64,000 bases of DNA from an uncultured Catenibacillus sp. (GCA_934339005.1 CAKRHR010000011.1:3604-67603); one strand, 5' to 3'; counted from the stretch's first letter, positions 25,219-33,975 are shown. Program-made: numbers and translations. The notes: generated from the letters alone by a model not told the origin.

Positions 25219-26678
25219 TTCTCAGGATTCACCTCCATAAACTGGGCACGTTTAAATTTATCCTTTAATTTAAACGGCACGGTGCAGTCGTAGATGACTT
25301 TACAGGAAATGCCTGTGTTTTCGATATTTGGACTGTATTGGGGGTCTGAGCTTGGATCAAGTGGATGACAGCGCACACCCGGAATTGTGATAATATCCTT
25401 ATCTCCCTGAAATCTTGTATTCATCGCCCACAGTACATCGTCTGAATCGTATAATGCCACATCCTCATCTACCAGAATGACATGTTTTAATTCCGGAAAA
25501 GCTGAAAATGCCAGCAGGGCCGCCTGCCGTTGTTTGCCCTCGTCCGTTGGCACGGTCTTGCACACCTGAAGTACAGCCATGTATTTTCCACCGCCTGATG
25601 GGTGCGCATAAACATTTTTCACTTTACCAGGCATTGCTTTTTCAAGCATGTTGTAAATGCTGGCTTCCGTACACAGCCCCGCCATGCTCACATGTTCCAT
25701 GCTCGGTCCGATGCATGTCTGCATAATCGGGTGTTTTCTGTGGGTCACAGCTTTAACTTTGATTTTCCAGCAAACTGAAGATGCTTTGCCGTTGTAACCC
25801 GGAAATTCCGGCATTGCATAGCCTGTGTGGCTATTCTGATCCTCCTGCACACGCACACCCGGAATAATTTCGCCTTCAATGACATATTCTGCGTTGGCGA
25901 TGCAGTTTTCTTTGATTGTTTTACAATGACACAATTCTACCGGCTGTTGTCTGAGTGCCCCTGCAATGGAAAGTTCGTTAAATCCAAGCGGTGTTGTTGG
26001 CGGTTCAAAGCATGAAGTAATCTCAATAGCAGGGTCTACACCAATACTGATGGAAATTGGCAATGGTTGTCCTAATTCTTCTGCACACTCTGCCATGGCT
26101 CCGATGTGTCTTGCACCAGGCATCAAAAATACAGATAATTCATCCTTGCCCTGAATGCACATCCGATGAATCGTTACATCAGATAAACCTGTGTCCGGGT
26201 GCGTTGCATAACACATACCTAATGTGATGTATGGACCTGCGTCTACCGGTGTGTTTGTCGGTGCCGGAACTAATTTGAACAAATCAAAATCAGGTTCTGT
26301 TGCCAGATGCACAACCTCCTGACATGCACCTTCTTTTTCAGTGACTACCGGCTGAATTGGATTTAAGGCACTATCGCAAATGAGCTGACACAGTTCTTCC
26401 TGTTCACAACCAAGTAACATTGCCACTCTTTTTCTGCTGCCAACCACACCAATGGCTACAGACACATCATCAAATCCTTCTATATTATGAAATACCATCG
26501 CCGGGCCATCATTATTTGTCGGACGCTGTACCGTACCGCCGGCACCCACATGACGGTAAACTCCCGCCAGTTCTGCCATCGGATTGACAGGCACATCTGT
26601 TTCAATGAGTTGTCCTTCGTGATTTCTAAGCACTTCCAATGCTGTTCGCAAATCACGGATATCTGTTCTGTTATTCAT
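25206..26678 (-). CDS. lpdC: UbiD-family gallate decarboxylase (LpdC-like)
   Basis: 490 residues. The N-terminal region ETDVPVNPMAELAGVYRHVG and GGTVQRPT, then APTNTPVDAGPYIT, SDVTIHRM, PGARHIGAM, FEPPTTPLGFNELSIAGALR, QEDQNSHTGYAMPEFPGY and GPSMEHVSMAG, are close to LpdC of L. plantarum as I know it. UbiD enzymes use prenyl-FMN, Mn and K and a catalytic Glu to decarboxylate aromatic acids. With tannase beside it, gallate to pyrogallol is the most likely reaction; protocatechuate is an alternative. The start at 26678 has AAGGAG about 11 bases upstream; a longer frame to 26714 would put that site inside the gene. Confidence 0.9.
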   Translation of the reverse strand: MNNRTDIRDLRTALEVLRNHEGQLIETDVPVNPMAELAGVYRHVGAGGTVQRPTNNDGPAMVFHNIEGFDDVSVAIGVVGSRKRVAMLLGCEQEELCQLICDSALNPIQPVVTEKEGACQEVVHLATEPDFDLFKLVPAPTNTPVDAGPYITLGMCYATHPDTGLSDVTIHRMCIQGKDELSVFLMPGARHIGAMAECAEELGQPLPISISIGVDPAIEITSCFEPPTTPLGFNELSIAGALRQQPVELCHCKTIKENCIANAEYVIEGEIIPGVRVQEDQNSHTGYAMPEFPGYNGKASSVCWKIKVKAVTHRKHPIMQTCIGPSMEHVSMAGLCTEASIYNMLEKAMPGKVKNVYAHPSGGGKYMAVLQVCKTVPTDEGKQRQAALLAFSAFPELKHVILVDEDVALYDSDDVLWAMNTRFQGDKDIITIPGVRCHPLDPSSDPQYSPNIENTGISCKVIYDCTVPFKLKDKFKRAQFMEVNPEKWLK

Positions 26679-26719
26679 ATTTTTACACACTCCTTTGTAA
26701 TTGCATTTATTCATTTTCT

Positions 26720-26736
26720 GATGTCAGGGTCAAAAG
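26720..26736 (+). promoter_or_regulatory. Operator-like motif copy 1 (tannase/gallate operon)
   Basis: GATGTCAGGGTCAAAAG, sharing 15 of 16 bases with the copy at 26908. It lies about 25-40 bp downstream of the predicted transcription start of the UbiD gene, a place suited to repression. Confidence 0.5.
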
Positions 26737-26764
26737 TTTGAGGCATTACGTTTATCTTCATAAT

Positions 26765-26770
26765 TAGTAT
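26765..26770 (-). promoter_or_regulatory. Possible -10 box for the gallate/tannase operon
   Basis: TATACT on the minus strand, about 90 bp before the UbiD start. No good -35 hexamer lies 17 bp upstream (GGAAGG), which would fit a promoter that needs an activator such as LysR. Confidence 0.4.
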
Positions 26771-26907
26771 AACAAATTCGCCATAATTCCTTCCAGTCCC
26801 ACCACATATTTTATTATTCACTTTTTTTAGGTATATATCTTGATTTCATGATTTTTCAATTATATAATAATTTTAGTTATGCAATATTTTTGATAATTAA
26901 TTCAGAT

Positions 26908-26943
26908 GATGTCAGGGGCAAAATACCTTTTGACCCTAACATC
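26908..26943. promoter_or_regulatory. Inverted operator pair (copies 2 and 3)
   Basis: GATGTCAGGGGCAAAA (26908-26923) faces TTTTGACCCTAACATC (26928-26943): 16-bp arms with two mismatches and a 4-nt centre. It lies between the divergent LysR gene and the gallate operon and shares its arm with copy 1. This is the likely LysR binding site. Confidence 0.6.
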
Positions 26944-27003
26944 TTTAGATGTGGTAAATTGTCAAACAGCTAGATATAGAAATTAAATAAGCAAAATTCA
27001 CTT

Positions 27004-27033
27004 TTGACACTCATATCATAAAATATCGATAAT
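27004..27033 (+). promoter_or_regulatory. Sigma-A promoter of the LysR gene
   Basis: TTGACA (27004-27009), an 18-bp spacer and GATAAT (27028-27033), 27 bp before the ATG. The -35 box lies inside a copy of the palindromic repeat also seen near 33950 and 50560. Confidence 0.65.
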
Positions 27034-27059
27034 ATATCAATTTACACAGGAGTACACAC

Positions 27060-28232
27060 ATGGATATCCAACACCTTTATGAATTTTCCCTTATCGCCAA
27101 ATATCAGAGTATTACAAAAGCAGCCGAAATACTCCATGTATCTCCGGCTGCTCTTAGCGCACGTTTAAAATGTTTTGAACGAAATTTAAATATTCAGTTA
27201 ATTCATCATTCCAAGACTTTGACAGTTACACCTGAAGGAGAACGATTTCTTCAATATGCAGATGAAATTCTGGAAATTTATAAAGAAATGATTATGCAGC
27301 TTCCAAATGTAAATTTTGAAAGCGCACAGACAGACGAATATCTTCATCATGCTGTATCCAGTGATTTGCTTTATGAATTTCTGGTTTTATCCAAGTTGCT
27401 GAATTTCAGTCAGGCTGCCAGCCGTCTGTTCATCTCACAGCCTGTTTTAAGCCGCCATATACAGCATGTGGAAAGTGCTTTGAATTGTCCGCTTCTACAA
27501 CGCAGCACCCATGCGGTGACGCTGACAGATGCCGGAAATATCGTTGCCGGTTACGCACCTAAGTTAATTGAACAATGCAGCCGTGCATTGCAGCTTATGC
27601 AATACAAGCATCTTTCTGTGGACGGACACATCCGTATTGCCTGCGCACCGGAAATTGCCTATGCTAAACACATTCATACATATATTCAGAATTTTATGCA
27701 TAATTATCCTTCCATTCATGTAGAGTTGGATGTGCAGGCCGAGGGCACACCAGTTGAAATGCTTGAACAGTATGACTGTCTTTTGACGCCCTGCGATTTT
27801 CCAAATTATCCGGACACAATTCAGAGATTACATTTATATTCACACCGGACGTTTGTCATTGTGCCGGAAGATCATCCTTTTTGCCGCAAAACAACACTTT
27901 TTCTGAGAGATTTGACCCATGAAACAATTATTGTGCCATTTTTTAATGAACTTTTCGGTCCTTATGCTTCGAACTGGCTGTTGGCAGAAAAATATACGCA
28001 TGGTCAGGTTTATCATATTCCTGCAGTCAATCTGGCAACTGCACTGATGCAGGTTGTACTTCACAAAGGTATTCTCATCGCCCCGGGCTACGTTGGCAAA
28101 ATGCTGCCGGATACTTTAAAAATGATTGAAATCAAAAGTCAGGAAAGCCGTTTTGATGAATTTATATATATTAATCACACAGGCAACAATCCGGCAGCAA
28201 AATTATTTTTTGATGATATTTATTTTCCCTGA
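27060..28232 (+). CDS. LysR-family regulator with two tandem HTH domains (TanR-like)
   Basis: 390 residues against the usual ~300. A first winged HTH lies at about 2-62 (SITKAAEILHVSPAALSARL, LTVTPEGERFLQYADEIL). A second complete LysR HTH lies at about 103-165 (LNFSQAASRLFISQPVLSRH, VTLTDAGNIVAGYAPKLI). The periplasmic-binding-like effector domain runs from about 190 to the end. It is divergent from the gallate/tannase operon, with inverted motifs between, so it probably senses gallate or a related phenol, as TanR does in L. plantarum. The two HTHs differ in sequence, so this is not a recent duplication. The start has a GGAG site about eight bases upstream. Its 3' end overlaps the convergent araD gene by 13 bases. 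Confidence 0.9.
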   Translation: MDIQHLYEFSLIAKYQSITKAAEILHVSPAALSARLKCFERNLNIQLIHHSKTLTVTPEGERFLQYADEILEIYKEMIMQLPNVNFESAQTDEYLHHAVSSDLLYEFLVLSKLLNFSQAASRLFISQPVLSRHIQHVESALNCPLLQRSTHAVTLTDAGNIVAGYAPKLIEQCSRALQLMQYKHLSVDGHIRIACAPEIAYAKHIHTYIQNFMHNYPSIHVELDVQAEGTPVEMLEQYDCLLTPCDFPNYPDTIQRLHLYSHRTFVIVPEDHPFCRKTTLFLRDLTHETIIVPFFNELFGPYASNWLLAEKYTHGQVYHIPAVNLATALMQVVLHKGILIAPGYVGKMLPDTLKMIEIKSQESRFDEFIYINHTGNNPAAKLFFDDIYFP

Positions 28233-28918
28233 CCATAATATGCATTTGCACCATGCTTGCGGTAATAATGTTTATCCTGCAAATCCTGTGGTGCAGGCAG
28301 GACATCCGGGTTGATGCGTTCGCATCTGGCTGCCATTTTTGCGCATTCTTCAAGAACAACCGCATTGTGTACTGCTTCATGAGCATCCTTGCCCCATGCA
28401 AATGGTCCATGATTTTTGCAAAGTACCGCAGGGACTGCTTCATAATCCAGATCATTTTGTTTAAAATAATCAGCAATCAGGATGCCTGTATTTTTCTCAT
28501 AGGCTTCTTCGATTTCTTCTTTTGTCAGATTTCTGACACATGGCACATCACCGTAAATATAATCTGCATGTGTTGTGCCGTAGCATGGAATATTTCTGCC
28601 GGCCTGCGCCCAGCTTGTTGCCCATGAGGAATGTGTATGTACGATACCGCCAATGTTTGGAAAACGGTTATACAAAACCATATGTGTTGCAGTATCAGAA
28701 GATGGATTGTAACGTCCCTCAACTTTATTACCGTTCAAATCTACAACAACCATATCTTCCGGTGTAAGTTTATCGTATTCCACACCGCTTGGCTTAATGA
28801 CAAATAATCCTTTTTCCCTGTCAATGCCGCTGACATTGCCCCATGTAAATGTGACAAGATTGTATTTTGGCAAAAGCATATTTGCTTCGTAAACTTCTTT
28901 TTTTAACTGTTCAAGCAT
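28220..28918 (-). CDS. araD: L-ribulose-5-phosphate 4-epimerase
   Basis: 232 residues. NLVTFTWGNVSGIDREKG, IKPSGVEYDKLTPEDMVVVD, GIVHTHSSWATSWAQAGR, IPCYGTTHADYIYGDVPC and CKNHGPFAWG contain the Zn-binding histidines of the class II aldolase/AraD family. It converts L-ribulose-5-P to D-xylulose-5-P, the last step before the pentose phosphate pathway. Third gene of the araA-araB-araD operon, with AGGAGG before the ATG. The stop lies inside the 3' end of the convergent LysR gene. Confidence 0.95.
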   Translation of the reverse strand: MLEQLKKEVYEANMLLPKYNLVTFTWGNVSGIDREKGLFVIKPSGVEYDKLTPEDMVVVDLNGNKVEGRYNPSSDTATHMVLYNRFPNIGGIVHTHSSWATSWAQAGRNIPCYGTTHADYIYGDVPCVRNLTKEEIEEAYEKNTGILIADYFKQNDLDYEAVPAVLCKNHGPFAWGKDAHEAVHNAVVLEECAKMAARCERINPDVLPAPQDLQDKHYYRKHGANAYYGQGK

Positions 28919-28993
28919 GTTTTTCCTTCCTCCTGAAACCTGTTATATAATATTTGCTATCAAATTCGGGCAAAATAATTAACAAAATGTTTC

Positions 28994-30586
28994 TTAAAGT
29001 GCACTTCCCGCCGTCTGCTCAATCACAATGCCTTTTTTAAATCTTTCAATATAGGCTTCCATGCCCTCAATATCTGCTGCTTCCGGCTGCAATGTGACGC
29101 GTTTTGCATCTGCAAATACTTTTGTATTCAGATAATCACTCAAAGTTTCTCCATCTGCTTTATGTACCATATAAGAAGCCAGAATTGCCTGACCCCATGG
29201 TCCGCCCTCACCTGCTGTTTCCATCACGGATACAGGCGCGCCAACGGCTGCTGCCATGATACGCTGTCCAACACCTTCGGTTTTGAATAATCCACCATGT
29301 CCCATCATCGCATCAATTGTCACATGTTCCTGTTTTGACAGAATATCCATACCAACCTTCAATGCGCCAAGCGCTGCATACAAATGTGAACGCATAAAGT
29401 TTGCAAGGTTAAAGTGGCTCTCCGGTGTGCGCACAAACATTGGTCGTCCTTCCTCAACTTTCATGATATTTTCGCCGGATAAAAATCCGTAGGAAAGCAG
29501 ACCGCCGCAATCAGCATCGCCTTCAAGTGCTTTCTTATATAAGGTACCATAAAGGTCGTTCATGTCTATCTTCATGCCAAATGTATCTGCAAATTCTTTA
29601 AATATACCAACCCAGGCATTCAAATCTGATGTACAGTTGTTTGCATGTACCATCCCCACCAATAAACCGTCTGGTGTTGTAACAAGGTCGATTTCAGGAT
29701 AAACTTTTTCAAGATTCTTCTCAAGAACGATCATCGCAAATACAGATGTACCGGCAGATACATTACCTGTTCTTACCAAAACACTGTTTGTTGCAGCCAT
29801 ACCTGTACCGGCGTCACCTTCCGGTGGACACAGTGGGATACCAGCTTCCAGTTCGCCACTCTCATCCAGAAGTTTTGCGCCAGACTCTGTCAAAGTACCT
29901 GCTGATTCGCCTGCCATAAGTATCTTTGGCATAATATCTGTTAATGTCCATGGATAATGCTTATCGGCTATCAACGCATTGAATTTTTCAACCATCGCCA
30001 TATCGTAACCGCCTGTGGCAATGTCAATTGGAAACATACCTGAAGCATCGCCCACACCAAGGACTTTTTCACCTGTCAGCTGCCAGTGAATATATCCTGC
30101 CAGTGTTGTCATATAGTTGATTTTTTCTACATGTGGCTCCTGATTTAAAATGCACTGATACAAATGTGAAATACTCCAGCGCAGCGGAATATTATAATTA
30201 AATAGTTCTGTCAGCTTCGCTGCCGCTTCGCCTGTATTGCCGTTTCTCCATGTTCTGAATGGCACAAGCAGATTGCCCTCTTTGTCAAACGCCATATATC
30301 CGTGCATCATCGCAGAAAATCCAATCGCTGCCAATTGTTTGATACCTGTATTGTATTTTTCACGTACATCTTTTAACAAATCGCTGTAGCAGCTCTTAAG
30401 GCCGCCCCAGATATCCTCCAGTGAGTATGTCCATAACCCATTTTCAAGTCTGTTTTCCCATTCATGACTGCCGGATGCGATTGGATGATGTTCTTCATCC
30501 ACAAGTACAGCCTTGATTCGCGTTGAACCAAATTCAATACCAAGCACAGCTTTGCCATTTTCAATAACTGCTTTCTGAGAATCCAT
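28994..30586 (-). CDS. araB: Ribulokinase (FGGY family)
   Basis: 530 residues. LGIEFGSTRIKAVLVD is the N-terminal phosphate-binding motif, GDASGMFPID and CPPEGDAGTGMAATNSV lie in the middle, and GHGGLFKTEGVGQRIMAAA with AGEGGPWGQAILA lie in the C-terminal half. It phosphorylates L-ribulose using ATP. It lies between araA and araD with short gaps, which indicates one transcript. An AGGGAGG site precedes the ATG. The FGGY family also includes xylulokinases, but the neighbours settle the substrate. Confidence 0.94.
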   Translation of the reverse strand: MDSQKAVIENGKAVLGIEFGSTRIKAVLVDEEHHPIASGSHEWENRLENGLWTYSLEDIWGGLKSCYSDLLKDVREKYNTGIKQLAAIGFSAMMHGYMAFDKEGNLLVPFRTWRNGNTGEAAAKLTELFNYNIPLRWSISHLYQCILNQEPHVEKINYMTTLAGYIHWQLTGEKVLGVGDASGMFPIDIATGGYDMAMVEKFNALIADKHYPWTLTDIMPKILMAGESAGTLTESGAKLLDESGELEAGIPLCPPEGDAGTGMAATNSVLVRTGNVSAGTSVFAMIVLEKNLEKVYPEIDLVTTPDGLLVGMVHANNCTSDLNAWVGIFKEFADTFGMKIDMNDLYGTLYKKALEGDADCGGLLSYGFLSGENIMKVEEGRPMFVRTPESHFNLANFMRSHLYAALGALKVGMDILSKQEHVTIDAMMGHGGLFKTEGVGQRIMAAAVGAPVSVMETAGEGGPWGQAILASYMVHKADGETLSDYLNTKVFADAKRVTLQPEAADIEGMEAYIERFKKGIVIEQTAGSAL

Positions 30587-30622
30587 ACTAAGCCCCTCCC
30601 TGTAAATTATGTATTTTTTAAT

Positions 30623-32122
30623 TTATCTTCTATACACAAGACTATTCCAACGCAGTTCATTTTTCAACTGGCGGATGTTTGTATCTTTATCAATGTAAAT
30701 TGCCTCAATGCCCATAGCTTCTGCCCAGTCACCCATCTGTTCTGCAGTCAGGTCATAACTGAAGGCCGTATGATGTGCGCCACCGGCAAGAATCCAAGCC
30801 TGTGCGCCTGTAGCAAGATCAGGTTCAGGTGTCCAGAATGCTGTTGCAACAGGAAGTTTTGGCATTGGTTTTTCTGTCTTTTTACAGTTGACATCATTAA
30901 TGAGCAATCTGAAGCGGTCGCCCAGATCAATAAGTGATGTAGCAATACCGTGTCCGACTTTTGAAGTAAATACAAGTCTTGCCGGATCTTCTCTGTCGCC
31001 CATGGACAGCGGCTGAACTTTAATGGCAGGACGTACATCTGCAATTGATGGGCAAACCTCCAGCATATGTGCTTCAAGTATGCCTTCTTTACCCGGCACA
31101 AGATTATATGTATAATCTTCCATAAATGATGTACCTTTGGCATCCTTCATGTCGCCTGTCATAATCTTCATCAGACGAACCATTGCTGCTGTCTTCCAGT
31201 CACCTTCTCCGCCAAATCCGTATCCTTTTTCCATAAGTCTTTGGATTGCCAGACCTGGAAGCTGTTTCAAGCTTCCAAGGTCACCAAAATGAGTGACAAT
31301 CGCCTGATAATTCTTTTCTTCAAGAAATCTTTCAAAACCGATTTCAATACCTGCCTGTACAGCAACATGTTTTCTAAATTCCGCAGCATCTCTGCCTTCA
31401 AGCAAGATGTCGTATTTATCATAATATTCATCGGCCAACGCATTGATATCGCTCTGTGAAACGGCTGCAACTGCTTCTGCGATTTCATTAACCGGATATG
31501 CATCTACTTCCCAGCCAAATTTAATCTGAGCTTCAACCTTATCACCTTCTGTGACAGCAACGTTGCGCATATTATCTGCAATACGCATAACACGGATATG
31601 GCTGCTTTCAATAACACCTACAGCAGTGCGCATCCATGAGGCGATCTTTTTCTGAACCGCTTCATCTTCCCAGTAACCAACAATAACTTTGCGTTCCATA
31701 TGCAGGCGGCTGAAAATGTGGCCAAACTCTCTGTCACCGTGTGCAGCCTGGTTTTCATTCATGAAATCCATGTCAATTGTGTCATATGGAATCTCTCTGT
31801 TAAACTGTGTATGCAGGTGAAGCAATGGCTTTCTGTATTCCTGCAAACCAAGAATCCATGACTTCGCAGGGGAAAATGTGTGCATCCATGTAATCACTCC
31901 GGCACAATTTTCATCTATATTAGCCTCGTTAAATGTCTTACGGATTAATTCATTTGTGATTAATGTCGGTTTCCAGACAACTTCAAATGGCAAATTACCG
32001 GACTGATTTAATGCCTCAACAATTATTTTGGAATGTGCGGCAACCTTCGCCAGACACTCATCTCCATATAAATCCTGTGAACCTGTGCAGAACCAAAACT
32101 GATACTTTTTCGCTTTTAACAT
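30623..32122 (-). CDS. araA: L-arabinose isomerase
   Basis: 499 residues. YQFWFCTGSQDLYGDE, GVITWMHTFSPAKSWI, LLHLHTQFNREIPYD, GFGGEGDWKTAAM and GGAHHTAFS are the family landmarks, including catalytic Glu and His residues and the Mn site. It converts L-arabinose to L-ribulose. First gene of the operon. The start at 32122 has AGGAG seven bases upstream; an in-frame start at 32140 would place that site inside the gene. A good promoter lies at 32176-32204. No arabinose transporter is in the window. Confidence 0.96.
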   Translation of the reverse strand: MLKAKKYQFWFCTGSQDLYGDECLAKVAAHSKIIVEALNQSGNLPFEVVWKPTLITNELIRKTFNEANIDENCAGVITWMHTFSPAKSWILGLQEYRKPLLHLHTQFNREIPYDTIDMDFMNENQAAHGDREFGHIFSRLHMERKVIVGYWEDEAVQKKIASWMRTAVGVIESSHIRVMRIADNMRNVAVTEGDKVEAQIKFGWEVDAYPVNEIAEAVAAVSQSDINALADEYYDKYDILLEGRDAAEFRKHVAVQAGIEIGFERFLEEKNYQAIVTHFGDLGSLKQLPGLAIQRLMEKGYGFGGEGDWKTAAMVRLMKIMTGDMKDAKGTSFMEDYTYNLVPGKEGILEAHMLEVCPSIADVRPAIKVQPLSMGDREDPARLVFTSKVGHGIATSLIDLGDRFRLLINDVNCKKTEKPMPKLPVATAFWTPEPDLATGAQAWILAGGAHHTAFSYDLTAEQMGDWAEAMGIEAIYIDKDTNIRQLKNELRWNSLVYRR

Positions 32123-32175
32123 AATACATTCTCCTCTCAAATCAACGAATTTTGAATAACCATCTTTCTGGATTT

Positions 32176-32204
32176 ATTATATCTTTGTTAAAAGCTTAAA
32201 ACAA
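32176..32204 (-). promoter_or_regulatory. Sigma-A promoter of araA-araB-araD
   Basis: TTGTTT (32199-32204), a 17-bp spacer and TATAAT (32176-32181), about 55 bp before the araA start. The region beyond, up to the AraC gene, holds the Rpn remnant and the divergent promoter; no clear CcpA site was seen. Confidence 0.7.
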
Positions 32205-32323
32205 TTTCATAACACCACCGGATTTTTGAAGAAGTTACCTATTCCGACCTGGTGAAGTGCACTTTGTTTTGATATTTGTGTGATTTTTTCTGGTTTATGT
32301 TTCAGTCACAACATTTCTAATTT

Positions 32324-32548
32324 TTATATTTCTTCCTCACTGTCTTTCTTAATTTTTTCTTTAACAGCTAAAATTTCCTCTGGTGAAAATCCAAATAATT
32401 CAACTAATGTATCGCCTGAAGTTCCTTTATTTAAGGCATTTCGAATCATTTCATTTCTTGCTTCCTCATGACCTGCTATCCGGACTTCTATACGGCCTTC
32501 ACTGCGTCCTCTTTCAAGGTTTTCACGATCCCTCATCTCCAATGTCAT
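32324..32548 (-). pseudogene. C-terminal remnant of an Rpn/PD-(D/E)XK nuclease-family transposase
   Basis: A 74-codon frame that begins with a charged repeat-like stretch (RENLERGRSEGRIEVRI) and ends KGTSGDTLVELFGFSPEEIL with a charged tail. This matches the C-terminal end of Rpn (YhgA-like) recombination-promoting nucleases, whose bodies end in Glu-Gly-Arg repeats and this short helical segment. The nuclease domain is absent, so this is a fragment. A GGGAGG lies upstream of the ATG, so it could still be translated. It sits in the araA/AraC divergent region. Confidence 0.65.
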
Positions 32549-32654
32549 AAACTCATGCCTCCCTCTTTATTAATTTTGCATCTCTCATCTATATTATAAT
32601 TTCACTATCACACATCTGCAACCACATTTTATTGGGTTTTTGTATGGCATTGGG

Positions 32655-32683
32655 TTGTGTATGCACTTGTTTTCTCTTATAAT
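32655..32683 (+). promoter_or_regulatory. Sigma-A promoter of the AraC-family regulator
   Basis: TTGTGT (32655-32660), a 17-bp spacer and TATAAT (32678-32683), giving a leader of about 120 nt. Confidence 0.65.
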
Positions 32684-32703
32684 GATAATATGATATAAGT
32701 GCC

Positions 32704-32754
32704 AAAAATCTAAATTATGATTATGCCTGCACAAAGGCATGCTTTAGATTTTTT
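32704..32754 (+). terminator. Hairpin with T run in the leader of the AraC-family gene
   Basis: The outer stem AAAATCTAAA/TTTAGATTTT and inner stem ATGCCT/AGGCAT are followed by a run of six T. It lies between the promoter and the gene, so it may work as an attenuator. Confidence 0.55.
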
Positions 32755-32810
32755 GACATACCGAACATCCAAATATGTAATAGGATTCACGATAAAAGGC
32801 AGGTGATTTT

Positions 32811-33920
32811 ATGTTTTCAAATCCATCTTCACTTATTAAAATATGCAATGATATGACAAATCCACAGCAGCAAAAGTTATTGCCTGCAAATCACAGGCTT
32901 GGGCAGCGGATTGTTTGTCCGGAATATTCTAAATCCGCGCGTGAAATCAAAACATATCCGTTGCTTGAAAATGAACGCATATTCGCACTTTGCTGGCATT
33001 TTAATCGCGAAGGGCATTTGTATGCCAGCATTTGTCCGACACCTGAAGCTTTCTGCTATAAATTTGATATTAACGCATTCTCTGACCAGCAAAATCAGCT
33101 TCAAGTGCCAACTACTTTTACCGGAATGACACAGCTTCATACGCATGATTATATTGAACTTGCCTACATCGTTTCCGGAACATTTCATCAGAAAATCCTT
33201 GGTAAGGATATCACATTCCACAGTGGGGAATTTTGTCTGATTGACAAAAACTGTCTTCATCAGGATGACCTGAAAAATAAAGATGCTGTCATTTTATTTC
33301 TTGGTATTGCCAATGATATGTTTGGTGAAATCATGAATGAGAACGTGACAACGCATAAAATCATTTCTTTTTTGCAGACCGCTTTGATGAAACAAAAGGA
33401 TTTACAGCAGTATCTGCATTTTAAACCAGAAAACGAAGTGGCTGTAGCAGATGCCTCAAACGCTCTGTCTATGTTGCTCTCCGAATTAGCACATCATGAT
33501 GTCGGCTCACATTACATTTGTAAAGGTTTATTGCTTCGAATTTTCAGAATTTTAAGCACGCAGTATGCTTTCTCTTTGTCCAAAGAGCAGCGTGCAACGA
33601 TGAGCTGGGTGATTTTTGATGAAGTTTCTGAATATATGCATCGTTACTATGCACATATATCTATTCAGAATCTTGTTGCTCATTTTCATTTTCAGGAGGA
33701 TTATTTTAATCGGCTGATAAAAAATAAAACCGGCATGACGTATTCCGGTTACATTCAGTCGATTCGCCTTGAAAAAGCAAAACAGCTCCTGCAAACCACA
33801 TCTATGACTGTAGATGCCGTTGCCGAAGCTGTCGGTTATCATAATAAAGGGTATTTTTATAAAATTTTTACCACAAACACCGGCCTCACCCCGATGCAAT
33901 TTCGCAAGGAAAATCTATGA
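32811..33920 (+). CDS. AraC-family transcriptional regulator (probable arabinose regulator)
   Basis: 369 residues. A cupin-like N-terminal domain (about 95-165: HTHDYIELAYIVSGTFHQKI, GEFCLIDKNCLHQD) and a C-terminal double HTH (about 265-369: ISIQNLVAHFHFQEDYFNRL, GYIQSIRLEKAKQLLQ, MTVDAVAEAVGYHNKGYFYK, GLTPMQFRKE) are clear. It is divergent from araA-araB-araD, so L-arabinose or an oligosaccharide is the likely effector. Firmicutes often use the GntR-type AraR instead, so an AraC-type neighbour is less usual. The AGGTG ribosome site is moderate, and the leader holds a terminator-like hairpin. Confidence 0.9.
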   Translation: MFSNPSSLIKICNDMTNPQQQKLLPANHRLGQRIVCPEYSKSAREIKTYPLLENERIFALCWHFNREGHLYASICPTPEAFCYKFDINAFSDQQNQLQVPTTFTGMTQLHTHDYIELAYIVSGTFHQKILGKDITFHSGEFCLIDKNCLHQDDLKNKDAVILFLGIANDMFGEIMNENVTTHKIISFLQTALMKQKDLQQYLHFKPENEVAVADASNALSMLLSELAHHDVGSHYICKGLLLRIFRILSTQYAFSLSKEQRATMSWVIFDEVSEYMHRYYAHISIQNLVAHFHFQEDYFNRLIKNKTGMTYSGYIQSIRLEKAKQLLQTTSMTVDAVAEAVGYHNKGYFYKIFTTNTGLTPMQFRKENL

Positions 33921-33926
33921 TATTCA

Positions 33927-33975
33927 TAATACGCTATGAGTGGCAAAAGTAAATTTTGCCACTCATAGCGTATTA
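33927..33975. repeat. Perfect 22-bp-arm palindrome sharing a 31-nt core with other loci
   Basis: Arms TAATACGCTATGAGTGGCAA plus two A, and the exact reverse complement, are separated by 5 nt. The 31-nt core (33936-33966) matches 50549-50579 at 30 of 31 bases. The palindrome separates the convergent AraC and trhP genes and includes the trhP stop codon. No U run follows, so a simple terminator is not certain. Confidence 0.85.

Noticed and set aside
32141..32810. CcpA (cre) site in the araA/AraC divergent region
   Set aside because: No sequence close to the cre consensus could be found by eye.
33927..33975. Simple bidirectional terminator between AraC and trhP
   Set aside because: The stem is perfect but lacks U runs, and the core recurs at promoters, so it is listed as a repeat instead.
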